A stretch of 64,000 nucleotides of DNA from positions 1-64,000 of the forward strand of contig CAVWCL010000012.1 of NCBI GenBank assembly GCA_963753485.1. The letters are read 5' to 3'. The position numbers and the translations under genes were made by a program. This document shows, piece by piece, positions 25,801 to 36,400 of this stretch (within the stretch, counting starts at the first letter, position 1; every line of letters begins with the position of its first letter). Below the pieces are notes generated by a model, which was not told the origin of the DNA, searched no databases, and was given only the letters and a program-made list of their open reading frames with translations. This DNA comes from CAWDLX01 sp963753485. Its GTDB lineage: Bacteria; Actinomycetota; Actinomycetes; Mycobacteriales; Micromonosporaceae.

Positions 25801-28800
25801 GCCGGGAGCCCCGACCGGAAGACGACGACCTGATCCTGGTCTGGGAGTACGCCACCGATCTGTTCGACCCGGCGACCATGTCCCGGATGGTCACGCATTA
25901 CCTGAACCTGCTTGCCGACGCCCTGGCCAGGCCGACGGCCGGGATCGACGAGCTGGGCCTACTGACCGACGCCGAGTCGCGGCGGCTCGACACCTGGAGT
26001 CGGGGACCGACGGCGCTCGACGCCGAGCCGGCGACCGGAAGCCGTGCGAACGCCACCATCCCCGCACTGTTCGCGGCCGAGGTCGCCCGCAATCCTGATG
26101 CGACCGCCCTGGTCTGCGGCACCAGATCCATGACCTACGCCGAACTCGATCGCCGTAGTAACGCGCTGGCGTGGCTGCTGCGCCGCCGCGGTGTGGGTAC
26201 GGATGTGCCGGTCGCAGTGGCGCTCGAGCGCAGCGCCGAACTCGTCGTGGCCCTGTTGGCCGTGCTGAAGGCCGGCGGCGCCTACCTGCCGATCGATGTC
26301 GGCAGCCCGGCTCCCCGCATCGCCGCCATGGTCGAGGCCGCACAGACCCGCCTGATGCTGGTGACGACCGACACCGCGGGCAGGCACCAGGTGGCCGGCG
26401 TGCCGACGATCCAGGTCGACGCCGAGCCTGCTCTGGCCGCCGATGAGCTCACGGCGCCGCCGGACCTGTCGCACCCCCTGAGCCTGGCCTACATCAGCTT
26501 CACCTCCGGATCGACCGGGGTGCCCAAGGGCGTCGCCGTACCGCAGCGTGGCGTCATCCGGCTGGTCAGCGATCCGACGTTCGCTCCGCTCGGCGCCGGC
26601 CAGCGGCTGCTCCACCTGGCCCCGGTCGCGTTCGACGCCTCCACCCTCGAGATCTGGGGCGCGCTGCTGACCGGCGCCACCGTCGTGGTCGCGCCACCCG
26701 GCCCGCTGGGCCTGGCCGATGTCGCCTCGCTGCTGCGTACCGCCGAGGTGTCGGTCGCCTGGCTCACCGCCGGACTGTTCCACCAGCTGGCCGAGACCGA
26801 TGTCGATGCGATCGCCAATGTCCCCGTGGTCCTGTCGGGTGGCGACGCGCTCAGCCCGGACACGGTCCGCGCCGTGCTGGCGGCCCGTCGCGGTCGACCT
26901 CTGGTCAACGGGTACGGCCCGACCGAGAACACCACCTTCACCGCGTGCCATGTCATGACCGACCCGAGCCGGGTGGGGCGCACGGTGCCGATCGGCGTTC
27001 CCATCCAGCACACCACCGTGCACATCCTCGACCCGCGCGGACGGCCGACGCCGATCGGCGTGACCGGCGAGCTGTACACCGGCGGGGACGGCCTGGCCCG
27101 TGGCTACGCGGGCAACGCCTCGGCGACCGCGCGGGCGTTCGTGCCGGACCCGAACGGCTCCGGCACGCGCCGGTACCGCACGGGCGATCTCGCTCGCTGG
27201 CGCGCGGACGGGATCCTCGAGTTCGTCGGCCGCATCGACGATCAGATCAAGATTCGCGGCTTCCGGGTCGAGCCCGGCGAAGTGGCGGCAGTTCTCCGTT
27301 CGCATCCAGGCGTGCGCGAGTCGGTCGTCGTGGTCGCGGGCGAGGGTGCACAGCGACATCTGATCGGCTACGTGACGCCGGCGGACGGCGTCGATCGCCG
27401 GACGCTGCGGCCACCGCTGCTACGTGACTTTCTCACGAGCAGGCTACCGGACTACCTGATACCGACCGGATTCAAGGCCGTCGACCAGCTCCCGCTGAAC
27501 GCCAACGGCAAGCTCGACCGGGCCGCGTTGCCCGCGCCCGAGCGCGAGATCCGCGCTGCGACCGTCCCGCCGCGAGGAGCCACCGAGACGCGGCTCGCGG
27601 AGATCTGGCGCCAGCTGCTACCCAAGGATGGACCCGGCGGCGACATCGGTCGCGAGGACGGCTTCTTCGCGCTCGGCGGCAACTCCCTGTTGGCGGCGCG
27701 CTTGATGTTCCGCATCCGCGAGGTGTTCAACGTCGAGGTGCGCATGGCCGCGTTCTACGAGGCATCGACTCTCGCCGCCTGTGCCGCCGCCGTTGACGAG
27801 GCCGCCGCGCTTGCTGCCGCCGCGTCGGATGAGCCCGCCGCCGGTGACCTGCCCACCGCAGCCATCAGCCGCCGGGACCGCAATGCCTATCGCGTGCCCG
27901 CGCGACCGGCGCCGGACCGGTCCCCTGCGCTCGCGCCGCATCTCACCCGCCTGACCGGAGACTGGGCGCTGTGGCGCATGGTGTGCCTGCGCGGGGCGGG
28001 CTTCCCCGTCGACCTGCTCGCCGAGTTGGGAGACCCAAGCCTCGCTGAGGCCGCCGACGCTGTCATCGCCGCGGACGGTGCCAAGGCCGCGGATCCGGTG
28101 GCGCGGGAGGCAGCCGGCGCCGGCTACGCCGCGCAGTTCCCCGTCGCGGTCCGGCGTCTCTCCGCCGTCCTGCACGCGGCGGCCAGCCGGCCGGCACTGC
28201 GGGAGGCGCTCGCCTGGCAGAACCGCCACGCCCTGACGACCGGTATCGACGTGCTGGTACGCCGCGGGCCCGAGCCACCCAGGCGCAACGCTGATACCAG
28301 GAAGCATGAGGCGCTCGTCGCGAGCTATCTGCAACGCTACTGCGCGAAGAACGACACCATCGGCTTCTTCGGGCCGGTGGGCTGGTCGCGGATCGACGAT
28401 GACCCCGGAATCCGCATCACGCATGCGGCTGGCGGGCACCCGCTCGCGGCCCGCGTCACCTATCTGGAGGGCTGGGCGGTACGCGCGATCATGGCCGAAC
28501 ACGCCGACGCGCTGCGCCCCTGGCTGGTACCCCGGCGGATGCCGTTTGCCGGCATCGAGGGCCCGCTGCTGCGCCAGCCGCTGGCGCCGCCGGTACGCCT
28601 GACCCCGGCCGAGGCAGCGGTCATGCGGGCCAGCGACGGCATCAGTGACGCCGGCGCGGTCGCGGCCGCGGTGCTCGCCGATCCCTCGACCGGGCTGCGC
28701 GACATCGCGGACGTCTTCGCGGTCATGGGCCGGCTGGCCGACAGCCACCGGCTGGCCTGGCAGGTCGACGTGGCTCCGCAGGACATCCGGCCCGAGCGGA

Positions 28801-30317
28801 CCATGCGGGCGCAGCTTCAGGGGGTCACCGACCACGGTGTCCGCAAGCCGGCCGAGAAGGCACTGGACGAGTTGACCGCGGCCCGCGACGAGCTGGGCGC
28901 CGCCGGCGGCGACGCGGAACGGGTGTCCGCGGCCATGGCCGGCCTGGAGGCGACGTTCACCCGCCTGGCCGGCATCCCACCGACTCGGCGGGCGGGAGAA
29001 CTCTACGCCGGCCGAACCCTCGCTTATGAGGAGTGCTTGCGCGGCGACACCGTGCGGCTGGGCGCGGACACCGTGGATGGCATCCGCGAGGCGCTGGCGA
29101 TCGTGCTCGATGGCGCCCGGTGGTTCACCGCCGCCTGCGCCGCGGTGTACGCGCAGCACTTCGATGAGGCCTACCGGCAGCGAGCCGCCGTGCTCGGCAC
29201 CGACATCGTGCCGTTCGCCGACTTCTGGCTCATCGTCAACGACGCCCTGTTCCGGCAGCCGCCACAGCTCATCGAACCCGTGGTGAGCACCCTGCGCCGG
29301 CGCTGGTCGGCGATCCTGGCCGTACCGGCTCACGGCCGGCGGATCCAGCTGCGGTCAGCCGACCTGCGGGAGCGGGTGGCGTCGCAGTTCCCGGTCCGGC
29401 CGCTGCCCTGGCCGATGGCGGTGCACCACAGCCCTGACCTGATGATCGCCGGCGCGGATGCGGCCGCCGGCGGCCACTTCACGTGGGTGCTCGGCGAGGT
29501 CCACCCCAGCGTCATCACGTCGCGCTACGCCACCTGGCTGGCGCTGCATGACGCCCCGGACACCTTCCGCGTCGCCGCCCGCCACGACCTGCGCGCCGGC
29601 GCCGCCCGACCGGACCGCAGCGATGGTGCTGTGTGGCTGGCCGAGACCGCCGAGAGGGGCGGAACCTGCACCCGACTGTCCAATGTGGTGGCTTCACCGG
29701 GTGACCTGCGACTCGTCTTCGCACACGATTCCTGTGGCTACGACCCGGCCACCACCCTGGTGGTTGGCGAGTGCGACCTGATCGACTCACCGGCCGGCCT
29801 GCGGGTGCGCCGCCGCGACGCAACGTTCGAGCGGGACCTGCGCGAGGTCCTCGGCGATGTGGTCGGCAGCGCGATCAGCGGCAGCTTCGACCTGGTGCCA
29901 CCGGGCGCGCACACGCCGCGGGTCACCATCGACGACCTCGTGGTGAGCCGGGAGAGGTGGACGCTACCCGCGACCGATGCCGCGTTCGCCGATACCACCG
30001 ACGAAAGTACCCGCTATCTGCACGCCCGGAGGTGGGCGGCGAGCCACGGACTGCCCCGGTACGTCTTCTGCCGATTCACCGGCGAGCGCAAACCGATCTA
30101 CGCCGACCTCACCAGCCTCGCCTCGATCGACCTGGTCGCGCGCTCGCTGCGCCGCTGCCGCCGGACCGGCGGCGACGACGCGACGGTGACGATCGTCGAG
30201 ATGCTGCCGACGCCGGATCAGATGTGGCTCACCGACGCCGCCGGGCAGCGTTACGCCTCCGAGTTGCGCATGGTGGCGGTGGACCGGAAGACGGCTGACC
30301 AGAATCGGGAAGGCTGA
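22821..30317 (+). CDS. NRPS A-T-C-A-T fused to a lantibiotic-dehydratase (LanB-like) domain
   Basis: A 2498-aa hybrid. A1 (res ~1-515; FTSGSTGRPKG ~150, YRTGD ~373), T1 (GGTSLL, Ser535), C1 (~605-1060; HHFVHDG 733-739), A2 (~1080-1590; FTSGSTGVPKG ~1225), T2 (GGNSLL, Ser1622), then ~1683-2498 a LanB-type domain: RYCAKNDTIGFFGPVGW from Arg1839, and near the end GLPRYVFCRF and EMLPTPDQMWL. LanB glutamylation-type domains use aminoacyl-tRNA. No separate elimination domain or lanthipeptide precursor is nearby. By-eye specificity codes: A1 D-A-W-F-M-T-L-V-V-K (Leu-like, weak); A2 D-A-L-W-L-G-G-T-F-K (Val-like). It starts with an A domain, so the first residue may be acylated by the free C protein. 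Start ATG 22821 (GTG 22818 possible). It is coupled to the next NRPS 2 bp on. Confidence 0.9.
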   Translation: MVLDVFRSRVADAPDAIAVQDGRLRLTYHELTRHASAVAARLAKRGIGPDDVVAVYVDRSAELVVAELAVLLCGAVYLPLDPAHPAERTRELLALANAAAVVSTGPVLSAGATPGDDATLVDDPEIVDLAQVPSQTTAPWARLPEAALAYVIFTSGSTGRPKGVAVSHGSLANLIRWRVKAYRLGPQDRTTLLCSPGFDASVWETWPTLAAGATLVVPPGHLPSSPADLVAWLADEQITATFLPTPLAEAVLDETWPAHTVLRRMHTGGAALQRGVPPGLPFTLVNLYGPTECTVVVTNTPVSPGGPVPPPIGVPIAGVRCYVLNGLAAVPDGEPGEMCVVGECVARGYLGEPAATARSFVPGIAAPGQRMYRTGDRVRRRADGSFEYLGRLDDQVKIRGFRIEPGEVAAALRRHPAVRESFVVADRSGPGDPRLIGYVAADATPTELIGFAAARLPEHMVPAAIVVLPALPMTANGKVNRAALPAPGRVAAGLADLAATHRTPTQRAVAAIIARLLGGVPVGADDDFYGLGGTSLLVGRLAAQIAAELHAAVSMADLLRARTVAAIAAMVDERTGPPGGGEARVAGPTPESPPAVPPIHPGRRNRPIPLSLQQQRVWFFEQLSPGNLAYNAQATVALRGEVNVEALRGALDEIVRRHEILRTAFVTIDGIATQQPVPTARAPLRVLDVTAELADEVIAAEVRKPFDLAKPPLARWLLLRHAHGENTLVHVEHHFVHDGWSLAALLAELSALYQARVTGRPSPLSELAIQYADYAIWQREWMRGEVLRAHVDHWTTLLAGAPDVLELPADRARPSVLSMRGAAPRIVVPAQLSRALRSFSRQHRVSLFSTMYAGFAALLYRYTGQPDLLVGTGAANRTRPELEPLLGMIVNTVVLRTRVSGQMSFTALLDQVQRTVLDALAWSDTPVDAVIDAIGPARDPSRTPLFQVIFSFHDSAVPDLDFGGLTGAVVERANGSAKSDLNVIVVPRAAQRLGREPRPEDDDLILVWEYATDLFDPATMSRMVTHYLNLLADALARPTAGIDELGLLTDAESRRLDTWSRGPTALDAEPATGSRANATIPALFAAEVARNPDATALVCGTRSMTYAELDRRSNALAWLLRRRGVGTDVPVAVALERSAELVVALLAVLKAGGAYLPIDVGSPAPRIAAMVEAAQTRLMLVTTDTAGRHQVAGVPTIQVDAEPALAADELTAPPDLSHPLSLAYISFTSGSTGVPKGVAVPQRGVIRLVSDPTFAPLGAGQRLLHLAPVAFDASTLEIWGALLTGATVVVAPPGPLGLADVASLLRTAEVSVAWLTAGLFHQLAETDVDAIANVPVVLSGGDALSPDTVRAVLAARRGRPLVNGYGPTENTTFTACHVMTDPSRVGRTVPIGVPIQHTTVHILDPRGRPTPIGVTGELYTGGDGLARGYAGNASATARAFVPDPNGSGTRRYRTGDLARWRADGILEFVGRIDDQIKIRGFRVEPGEVAAVLRSHPGVRESVVVVAGEGAQRHLIGYVTPADGVDRRTLRPPLLRDFLTSRLPDYLIPTGFKAVDQLPLNANGKLDRAALPAPEREIRAATVPPRGATETRLAEIWRQLLPKDGPGGDIGREDGFFALGGNSLLAARLMFRIREVFNVEVRMAAFYEASTLAACAAAVDEAAALAAAASDEPAAGDLPTAAISRRDRNAYRVPARPAPDRSPALAPHLTRLTGDWALWRMVCLRGAGFPVDLLAELGDPSLAEAADAVIAADGAKAADPVAREAAGAGYAAQFPVAVRRLSAVLHAAASRPALREALAWQNRHALTTGIDVLVRRGPEPPRRNADTRKHEALVASYLQRYCAKNDTIGFFGPVGWSRIDDDPGIRITHAAGGHPLAARVTYLEGWAVRAIMAEHADALRPWLVPRRMPFAGIEGPLLRQPLAPPVRLTPAEAAVMRASDGISDAGAVAAAVLADPSTGLRDIADVFAVMGRLADSHRLAWQVDVAPQDIRPERTMRAQLQGVTDHGVRKPAEKALDELTAARDELGAAGGDAERVSAAMAGLEATFTRLAGIPPTRRAGELYAGRTLAYEECLRGDTVRLGADTVDGIREALAIVLDGARWFTAACAAVYAQHFDEAYRQRAAVLGTDIVPFADFWLIVNDALFRQPPQLIEPVVSTLRRRWSAILAVPAHGRRIQLRSADLRERVASQFPVRPLPWPMAVHHSPDLMIAGADAAAGGHFTWVLGEVHPSVITSRYATWLALHDAPDTFRVAARHDLRAGAARPDRSDGAVWLAETAERGGTCTRLSNVVASPGDLRLVFAHDSCGYDPATTLVVGECDLIDSPAGLRVRRRDATFERDLREVLGDVVGSAISGSFDLVPPGAHTPRVTIDDLVVSRERWTLPATDAAFADTTDESTRYLHARRWAASHGLPRYVFCRFTGERKPIYADLTSLASIDLVARSLRRCRRTGGDDATVTIVEMLPTPDQMWLTDAAGQRYASELRMVAVDRKTADQNREG

Positions 30318-30319
30318 CC

Positions 30320-33300
30320 GTGGCGGTATACGAGTTCCCGACGTCATTCGGCCAGCGACGGATGTGGTTGCTGGCCGAGATGGACCCGGGGGAACCGACC
30401 TACAACATCACCTGGGCGCTCTGGCTGGACGGTCCACTTGAGATCAGCGCGCTGCAGCGGGCCTGGGATTGCGCACTGGTGAGGCACGAAGCACTGCGCA
30501 CGACCTTCCGCAACGAGTCCGGCGTTCCGGTGCAGGTGATCGAGGACGAACCGACCTCGCAGCCGCTGCCGGTCACCTCCGTCGAGGAGCTGCCCGCCGG
30601 CGAACGCGAGCAGGGCGCGCAGGCGCTCATCCGCGAACTCGCCCGCGTACCGTTCAACCTGGCCACCGGACCGCTCGCGCGGGCCACCGTGGTGCGGCTG
30701 TCGCCGGATGTCCATGTGCTCGCAGTGGTGATGCACCATATCGTCGCGGACGGCTGGTCGTTCCGGATCCTCTTCGACGAGCTGTCGGCGGACTACGAGG
30801 CGATCAGCCGCGGCGGCGCACCCGACAGCGCCGAACCGCCGATTCAGTACGCCGACTTCGCCATCTGGCAGCTGGAGCAGGCCGAGGACGGTGGGCACGC
30901 ACCGGCCGAACGGTTCTGGCGGGCCGAGCTGGCCGGCGCCTCGCCGGTGCTGGCACTGCCGACGGACAAGCCGTACCCGGACCGCCAGACGTTCGCCGCC
31001 GAGAGCATCAACACCACGCTCGGCGACGGCTTGGCCGACTCGCTCCGTGAGCTCGCCGGGCGGCATGGGACATCGCTGTTCGGCGTCCTGCTGGCCGCCT
31101 ACGCGGTCGTGCTCGCGCGACTGACCGGCAGCCTCGACCTGTTGGTCGCGGTGCCGATGGCGGCCCGTACCCGGTCGGAGACCGAGTCGGTCGTCGGGCT
31201 GTTCATGAACACCGTTCCGGTCCGGATCCGGATCGACCCGGACGGGACGCTGAGCGATCTGGTGCGCTCCGTGCACGCCGCGACCGCGCGGGTGCTGGCG
31301 CACCAGGAGCTGCCGTTCGCCCGGGTGGTGGAACTGGTCCGGCCCGGCCGCGACCCGGCACGGTTGCCGCTGATCCAGGTGATGTTCGCGATGGAGGAGT
31401 CCTGGGACGTGCCGGACCGCGGCGGGCTGCGGTGGCGCCCGGAGCTGGTGGAGAACGGCACCGCCAAGTTCGAGATCGAGCTGACCGTCACCGACGCGCC
31501 GGCCGGGCCGCAGCTGCGGGTCAATTACAACCGCGACCTCTTCCACGCGGCCACCGGCCAACTCGTCGCTGACGGCTTCACGGCTGTCCTGCGCAGCCTG
31601 TGCGACCACCCCGACCAGCTGGTCGCGGACGCGGAGATCATGCCGGCCGACCTGCTCGCCCTCGTCACCAGGACGTGGCCCGACTCTGGCCCGGTCGCTG
31701 AGCCGGACGCGACCGCCGTCGCTGCGCTGTGGGCCGCCTGCAACGGCGACTCCGTGGTCGCCGTCGGCGCCGACGCCTCACTGACCGGCGACGACGTGCG
31801 CGACCTGGCGCAGCGGGTCACCGCGAGGATTCGGGACCACGGCGCCGGTGTGTCGGACCGGGTGGCGATCCTGCTCCCCCGCGGCGCCCGGCTGCTACCG
31901 GCGATCCTCGGCATCTGGTCCGCCGGTGCGTCGTACGTGCCGCTGGATCCGATCTACCCGCCGCACCGGCTGGCCACCATGCTCGCCGACTCGGGCGCCG
32001 TCGCCATCCTGGTCGACAGCAGCGTGCCGGACGCGCCGGTCCCCCCGCCCGAGGCGGCGGCGATACCCGTGGTGGACCTGGCGAGCCTGGCCGCCGCCGA
32101 TGTCGTGCTGACGGAACCGGTGGCGGACCTGCCGCCGTCAGCCATCGCCGTAACAATCTTCACCTCGGGATCGACCGGCCGGCCCAAGGCGGTCAGCGTG
32201 ACCCAGGGCGGCATCGCCACACTGCTCAACGCGGTACGGTCGCTGCTGGCCCTGCGCCCGCAGGACCGGTTCGTCGCGGTGTCGACATTCGCGTTCGACA
32301 TCGCCCTGGTCGAACTGCTCGCGCCGGTGCTGGCCGGTGGGTGCGTGGTGATCGCCGATGCGTGGCAGGCCCTGGACGCGGCCCGGCTGCGGGAGTTGCT
32401 GACCGACACCGGCGCGACCGCGATGCAGGCGACGCCAGCCGGGTGGCGGATGCTGCTGGACGCCGGCGGCATACCGGCCGGGGTGAGCCTGCGGATGACC
32501 GCCGGGGAACCGCTGGCCCGCGACCTGGCCGACGCGATCGGCGCCGACACCGACGTACGCCTGTGGAACTTGTACGGCCCGACCGAGACCACGATCTACT
32601 CGGGCGGTGACGCCGTCGGCCCTTCGCCGGATCCGATCGAGATCGGGTCGATCATCGCGGGAACCCAGCTGTACGTGCTCGACGCCCACCAGCGGGCCGT
32701 CCCGCCCGGCGTCCTCGGGGAGGTCTACGTCGGAGGCGCCGGTGTCGCCCACGGTTATCACGGCGCGCCCAGCATGACCGCGAGCCGGTTCGTCCCTGAT
32801 CCGTTCGGTGGACGGCCCGGCGCGCGCCTGTACCGGACCGGCGACGTCGGCCGGTGGCGCGCGTCCGGGCGGATCGAACTCGCCGGTCGCGCGGACCGGC
32901 AAATCAAGATACGCGGCTACCGGATAGAGAGCGGCGACATTGAGACGGCGCTGCGCGGGCACGATGACATCGCGCAGGCGGTGGTGTCGGTCCGCGGCAC
33001 GGGCCACGACGTCCGGCTCGTCGGCTATCTCGTCACCCGTTCCGGCCAGGACGACCCGCCCGCCGAGCTGCGCGAGCACCTGCGCGAGGTGCTTCCTGAC
33101 TACATGGTGCCGGCCACCTTCGTCGTGCTGCCCGCGCTGCCACTCACCGGCAGCGGGAAGGTCGACTACCGGGCTCTCCCCGAGCCCGACTGGGGCACGA
33201 GCGCCGGTCAGGTCCCGGTCGCGCCGCGGACGCCGGCCGAGTCGCAGACCGCGGCGATGTTCGCCGAAGTGCTCGCGCTGCCAGCCCCGGTCGGCGTGAG

Positions 33301-33484
33301 CGACAACTTCTTCCTGCTCGGCGGCCACTCGCTGACCGCAACCCGGCTGCTGGCTCGCTTCCGGGCAGTCTTCGGCGTCGACGTGCCCATCCGCACATTC
33401 TTCTCCGATCCCACGGTCGCTGGCCTGGCGTCCGCGCTGGCCGGCGATCGGCCGCACAGGCTCGTCGCCGCCGACGGGAGGTAG
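30320..33484 (+). CDS. NRPS module C-A-T
   Basis: A 1054-aa single module. C domain with SFGQRRMWLL and HHIVADG (139-145); A domain with FTSGSTGRPKAVSV (from ~614), NLYGPTETT, YRTGDVGRWRASGRIELAGR and the A10 lysine in GSGKVDYRALP; T domain GGHSLT with Ser1004. By-eye code D-I-V-Q-M-A-L-I-Y-K has the D-I-x-Q frame of glycine-type pockets but Ala and Tyr where Gly and Trp are usual, so the substrate may be a small residue other than Gly. It takes the chain from the LanB-terminated NRPS and passes it to the next module. No epimerase or methylation domain. GTG start, 2 bp after the previous stop. Confidence 0.93.
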   Translation: MAVYEFPTSFGQRRMWLLAEMDPGEPTYNITWALWLDGPLEISALQRAWDCALVRHEALRTTFRNESGVPVQVIEDEPTSQPLPVTSVEELPAGEREQGAQALIRELARVPFNLATGPLARATVVRLSPDVHVLAVVMHHIVADGWSFRILFDELSADYEAISRGGAPDSAEPPIQYADFAIWQLEQAEDGGHAPAERFWRAELAGASPVLALPTDKPYPDRQTFAAESINTTLGDGLADSLRELAGRHGTSLFGVLLAAYAVVLARLTGSLDLLVAVPMAARTRSETESVVGLFMNTVPVRIRIDPDGTLSDLVRSVHAATARVLAHQELPFARVVELVRPGRDPARLPLIQVMFAMEESWDVPDRGGLRWRPELVENGTAKFEIELTVTDAPAGPQLRVNYNRDLFHAATGQLVADGFTAVLRSLCDHPDQLVADAEIMPADLLALVTRTWPDSGPVAEPDATAVAALWAACNGDSVVAVGADASLTGDDVRDLAQRVTARIRDHGAGVSDRVAILLPRGARLLPAILGIWSAGASYVPLDPIYPPHRLATMLADSGAVAILVDSSVPDAPVPPPEAAAIPVVDLASLAAADVVLTEPVADLPPSAIAVTIFTSGSTGRPKAVSVTQGGIATLLNAVRSLLALRPQDRFVAVSTFAFDIALVELLAPVLAGGCVVIADAWQALDAARLRELLTDTGATAMQATPAGWRMLLDAGGIPAGVSLRMTAGEPLARDLADAIGADTDVRLWNLYGPTETTIYSGGDAVGPSPDPIEIGSIIAGTQLYVLDAHQRAVPPGVLGEVYVGGAGVAHGYHGAPSMTASRFVPDPFGGRPGARLYRTGDVGRWRASGRIELAGRADRQIKIRGYRIESGDIETALRGHDDIAQAVVSVRGTGHDVRLVGYLVTRSGQDDPPAELREHLREVLPDYMVPATFVVLPALPLTGSGKVDYRALPEPDWGTSAGQVPVAPRTPAESQTAAMFAEVLALPAPVGVSDNFFLLGGHSLTATRLLARFRAVFGVDVPIRTFFSDPTVAGLASALAGDRPHRLVAADGR

Positions 33485-33491
33485 GTCCCCC

Positions 33492-36400
33492 ATGCGCTTT
33501 CCGGTGTCGTTCTCGCAGCAGCGGCTCTGGTTCCTCGATCAGCTCGCTCCGGGCGAATCGACGTACAACATGCCGTACGCGTTCTGGCTCGATGGCCCGC
33601 TCGATACCCAGGCGCTGCAGCGGGCAATGGACGCCGTGGTCGCACGCCAAGCGGTGCTGCGGATGAGGATCGTCGCCTTCGACGGCGTACCCGAGCAGAT
33701 CGTCGCCGACGGTGCCACGGTGCCGATCGAGCAGATCGTGCTCCCCTCGACGGTGGACGACGGCGAGCGCACCAGGCAGGCGGAGTCGATCGCCGCCCAC
33801 CTGGGCTCCCAGCCGTTCGATCTGGCCGCCGGGCCGCTGGTCCGGGCCGCACTCATCGACGCCGGGCCGGGCCGGCATTTGTTCACGCTGGTGCTGCATC
33901 ACATCATCAGTGATGGCGAGTCCATGAAGATCCTGATCGACGAGCTGTGCGCGTGCTACCGAGCCGAAGTGACCGGTACGCCAGCGTCGCTGGCGCCACT
34001 GTGGATGGAGTACGGCGACTACGCCGTGTGGCAGCGCGACGTGATCCGCGGGGAGGAGCTTGACCGGCTGCTGGGCTACTGGCGCCGGCAGCTGCACGGC
34101 GCGCCACAGGTCCTCGCGCTGCCGTCAGACCGGGTACGCCCGGCCCGCCTCTCCTCGCGCGGCGCGGCCACCAGCATCACGGTCGACGCCGCGACGACCC
34201 GGCGCCTGGCCGAGGTGGCCCATGGCGTCAACGCCACCATGTTCATGGTGTTCCTCACCGGCTTCGTGGCCGTGCTGTCGCGCTACGCCCGCCAGACCGA
34301 CATCGTGACCGGCACCCAGGTGGCCGGCCGTACCCACACCGAGCTGGACCCGCTCGTGGGCATGTTCACGAACACGCTGCCACTGCGGATTGCCCTGACC
34401 GGCGATCCGTCCTTTGTCGACCTGCTCGGTCGGGTCAGGGACACGACCCTGGATGCGCTGTCACACCAACAGGTTCCGTTCGAGAAGCTCGTCGACGAGT
34501 TCGCGCCGGACCGTTCGCTCGGGCACTGGCCGCTCATCCAGGTCCAGTTCGTCTATGGGTCGCTCACGCCGCCCAGGCTTGAGCTTGCTGGCGTCACCTC
34601 GCACTCCCGGGTCCTGCTCACCGGAACCGCGAAACTCGACGTCACCGTCTACGCGGACACCCAGGACGGCGACATCACGACGCTGGCGATGGAGTACAGC
34701 ACAGACCTCTTCAGCCCCGAGTGGGCCAACCGGTTCCTGCGCTGCCTGGCACATCTACTCGGGCAGGCGGCGGATGCTCCCACCACCGCGGTGGCCGACC
34801 TGCCGATGGTGTCGGACGCGGAGATGGATGCGCTGGTCCGCGGGCGCAACCGCCCGGCGCTGCCCGGCGGCGACGAGGCAGATCACGCCGGCGAGGACGG
34901 CGATGACGGGGCGGACGTCCGGCAACTGCTGCCGGGCTCGGCGTCGCACGTCATCGATGGCGACGACACCCTGCCGATGAGCCAGGTGTGCGAGCGCGCG
35001 GCTCGGGTCGCGCGCACGCTGGCCGATCGCGGGGTCGGTCCGGAGACGCTGGTCGGGTTGTGCGTCGGGCGTGGGATCGGGATGCTCACGGCACTGCTCG
35101 GGGTGTGGTGGGCCGGCGGCGCCTACGTACCGATGGATCCGGGCTTTCCGGAGGCGCGCCTCACTGCGATGGCCCGCAGCGCCAACCTGAGGATCATCAT
35201 CTCCGACGCCGCGAACCGCGATCTCGCCCGGTCCGTCGCGGACGGCGCGGCGGTGATTGAGGTCGACGACCTGGCGGCGACGGACGTGTCGCCATTGGCC
35301 CCGGTGCCGGTGCCGGCCTCGGCGCTCGCCTATGTCATCTTCACCTCCGGCTCCACCGGCCAGCCCAAGGGCGTTGGCGTCCCGCACCGGGCGGTGCAGA
35401 ATCTGCTCGGGTCCTTTCAGCGGGCACTCAAGCTCGGCAGTGATGACCGCTTCGTCGCCGTGACGACACTCTCGTTCGACATCGCCCTGCTCGAGCTCCT
35501 GCTACCCATCGCCAGTGGCGCGGACCTCGTGATCGCGACCGGCGAGGAGGCTCGCGAACCGGACCGGCTGCGGTCGCTGATCGAACGGACCGCGGCGACT
35601 GCGATGCAGGCGACGCCGCAGACCTGGCGCCTGCTCGATTCGGCCGGCGGCGTGCCCGCTGGCCTGTACCTGCGCCTGTGCGGCGGCGAGGCCCTCCCGG
35701 CCGAGCTTGCCGACCGGCTGATGGCGCCCGGGGTCACGCTGTGGAATGTGTACGGCCCGACCGAGACCACGGTGTGGTCGGCGGCCGGCGTGGTCACCAG
35801 CGTCGCGGCGGCGGCCGACATCGGCCCTCCGATCGAGCACACCCGCGTCTACGTTCTCGACGAGCGTCTGAAGCCGGTGCCGGTCGGGGTCGTGGGGGAG
35901 GTCTGCCTAGCCGGCCGGGGCGTCGCGCGAGGCTATCACGACCGGCCGCTGCTCACCGCGCGGGCGTTCCGGCCCGATCCGTGGAGCAGCGAGCCAGGCG
36001 CGCGCATGTACCGGACCGGCGACCTCGGCCGTTGGCGGGAAGGCGCGGGCCTAGAGCTGATCGGGCGCAACGATCACCAGGTGAAGCTGCGCGGCTTCCG
36101 GATCGAGTGTGGCGAGATCGAGGCCGTGTTGCGGGCCCACCGTGGCGTGCGGCAGGCGGTCGTGGTCACCGCCGCCCGGGCCGGCGAGCCCGAACTGGTG
36201 GCATACGTCGTGCCCCGCCGCGGCAGCGCCGCCGCGCAGCCCGGCGCCGACCTGCTCGAGGAACTGCGGCCACACCTGCGCGCCACGTTGCCCGAATACA
36301 TGGTCCCCGCGCTCGTGGTCGCGCTGCCAGCATTGCCGCTGACCCCGAACGCCAAGGTCGACCGCGCCGCGCTGCCCGCGCCGCAATGGGGGGTCACCCC

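Noticed and set aside
27618..29333. 571-codon minus-strand frame opposite the LanB-like region
   Set aside because: No recognisable motif; the plus strand carries a clear LanB domain with GC3-biased codons.
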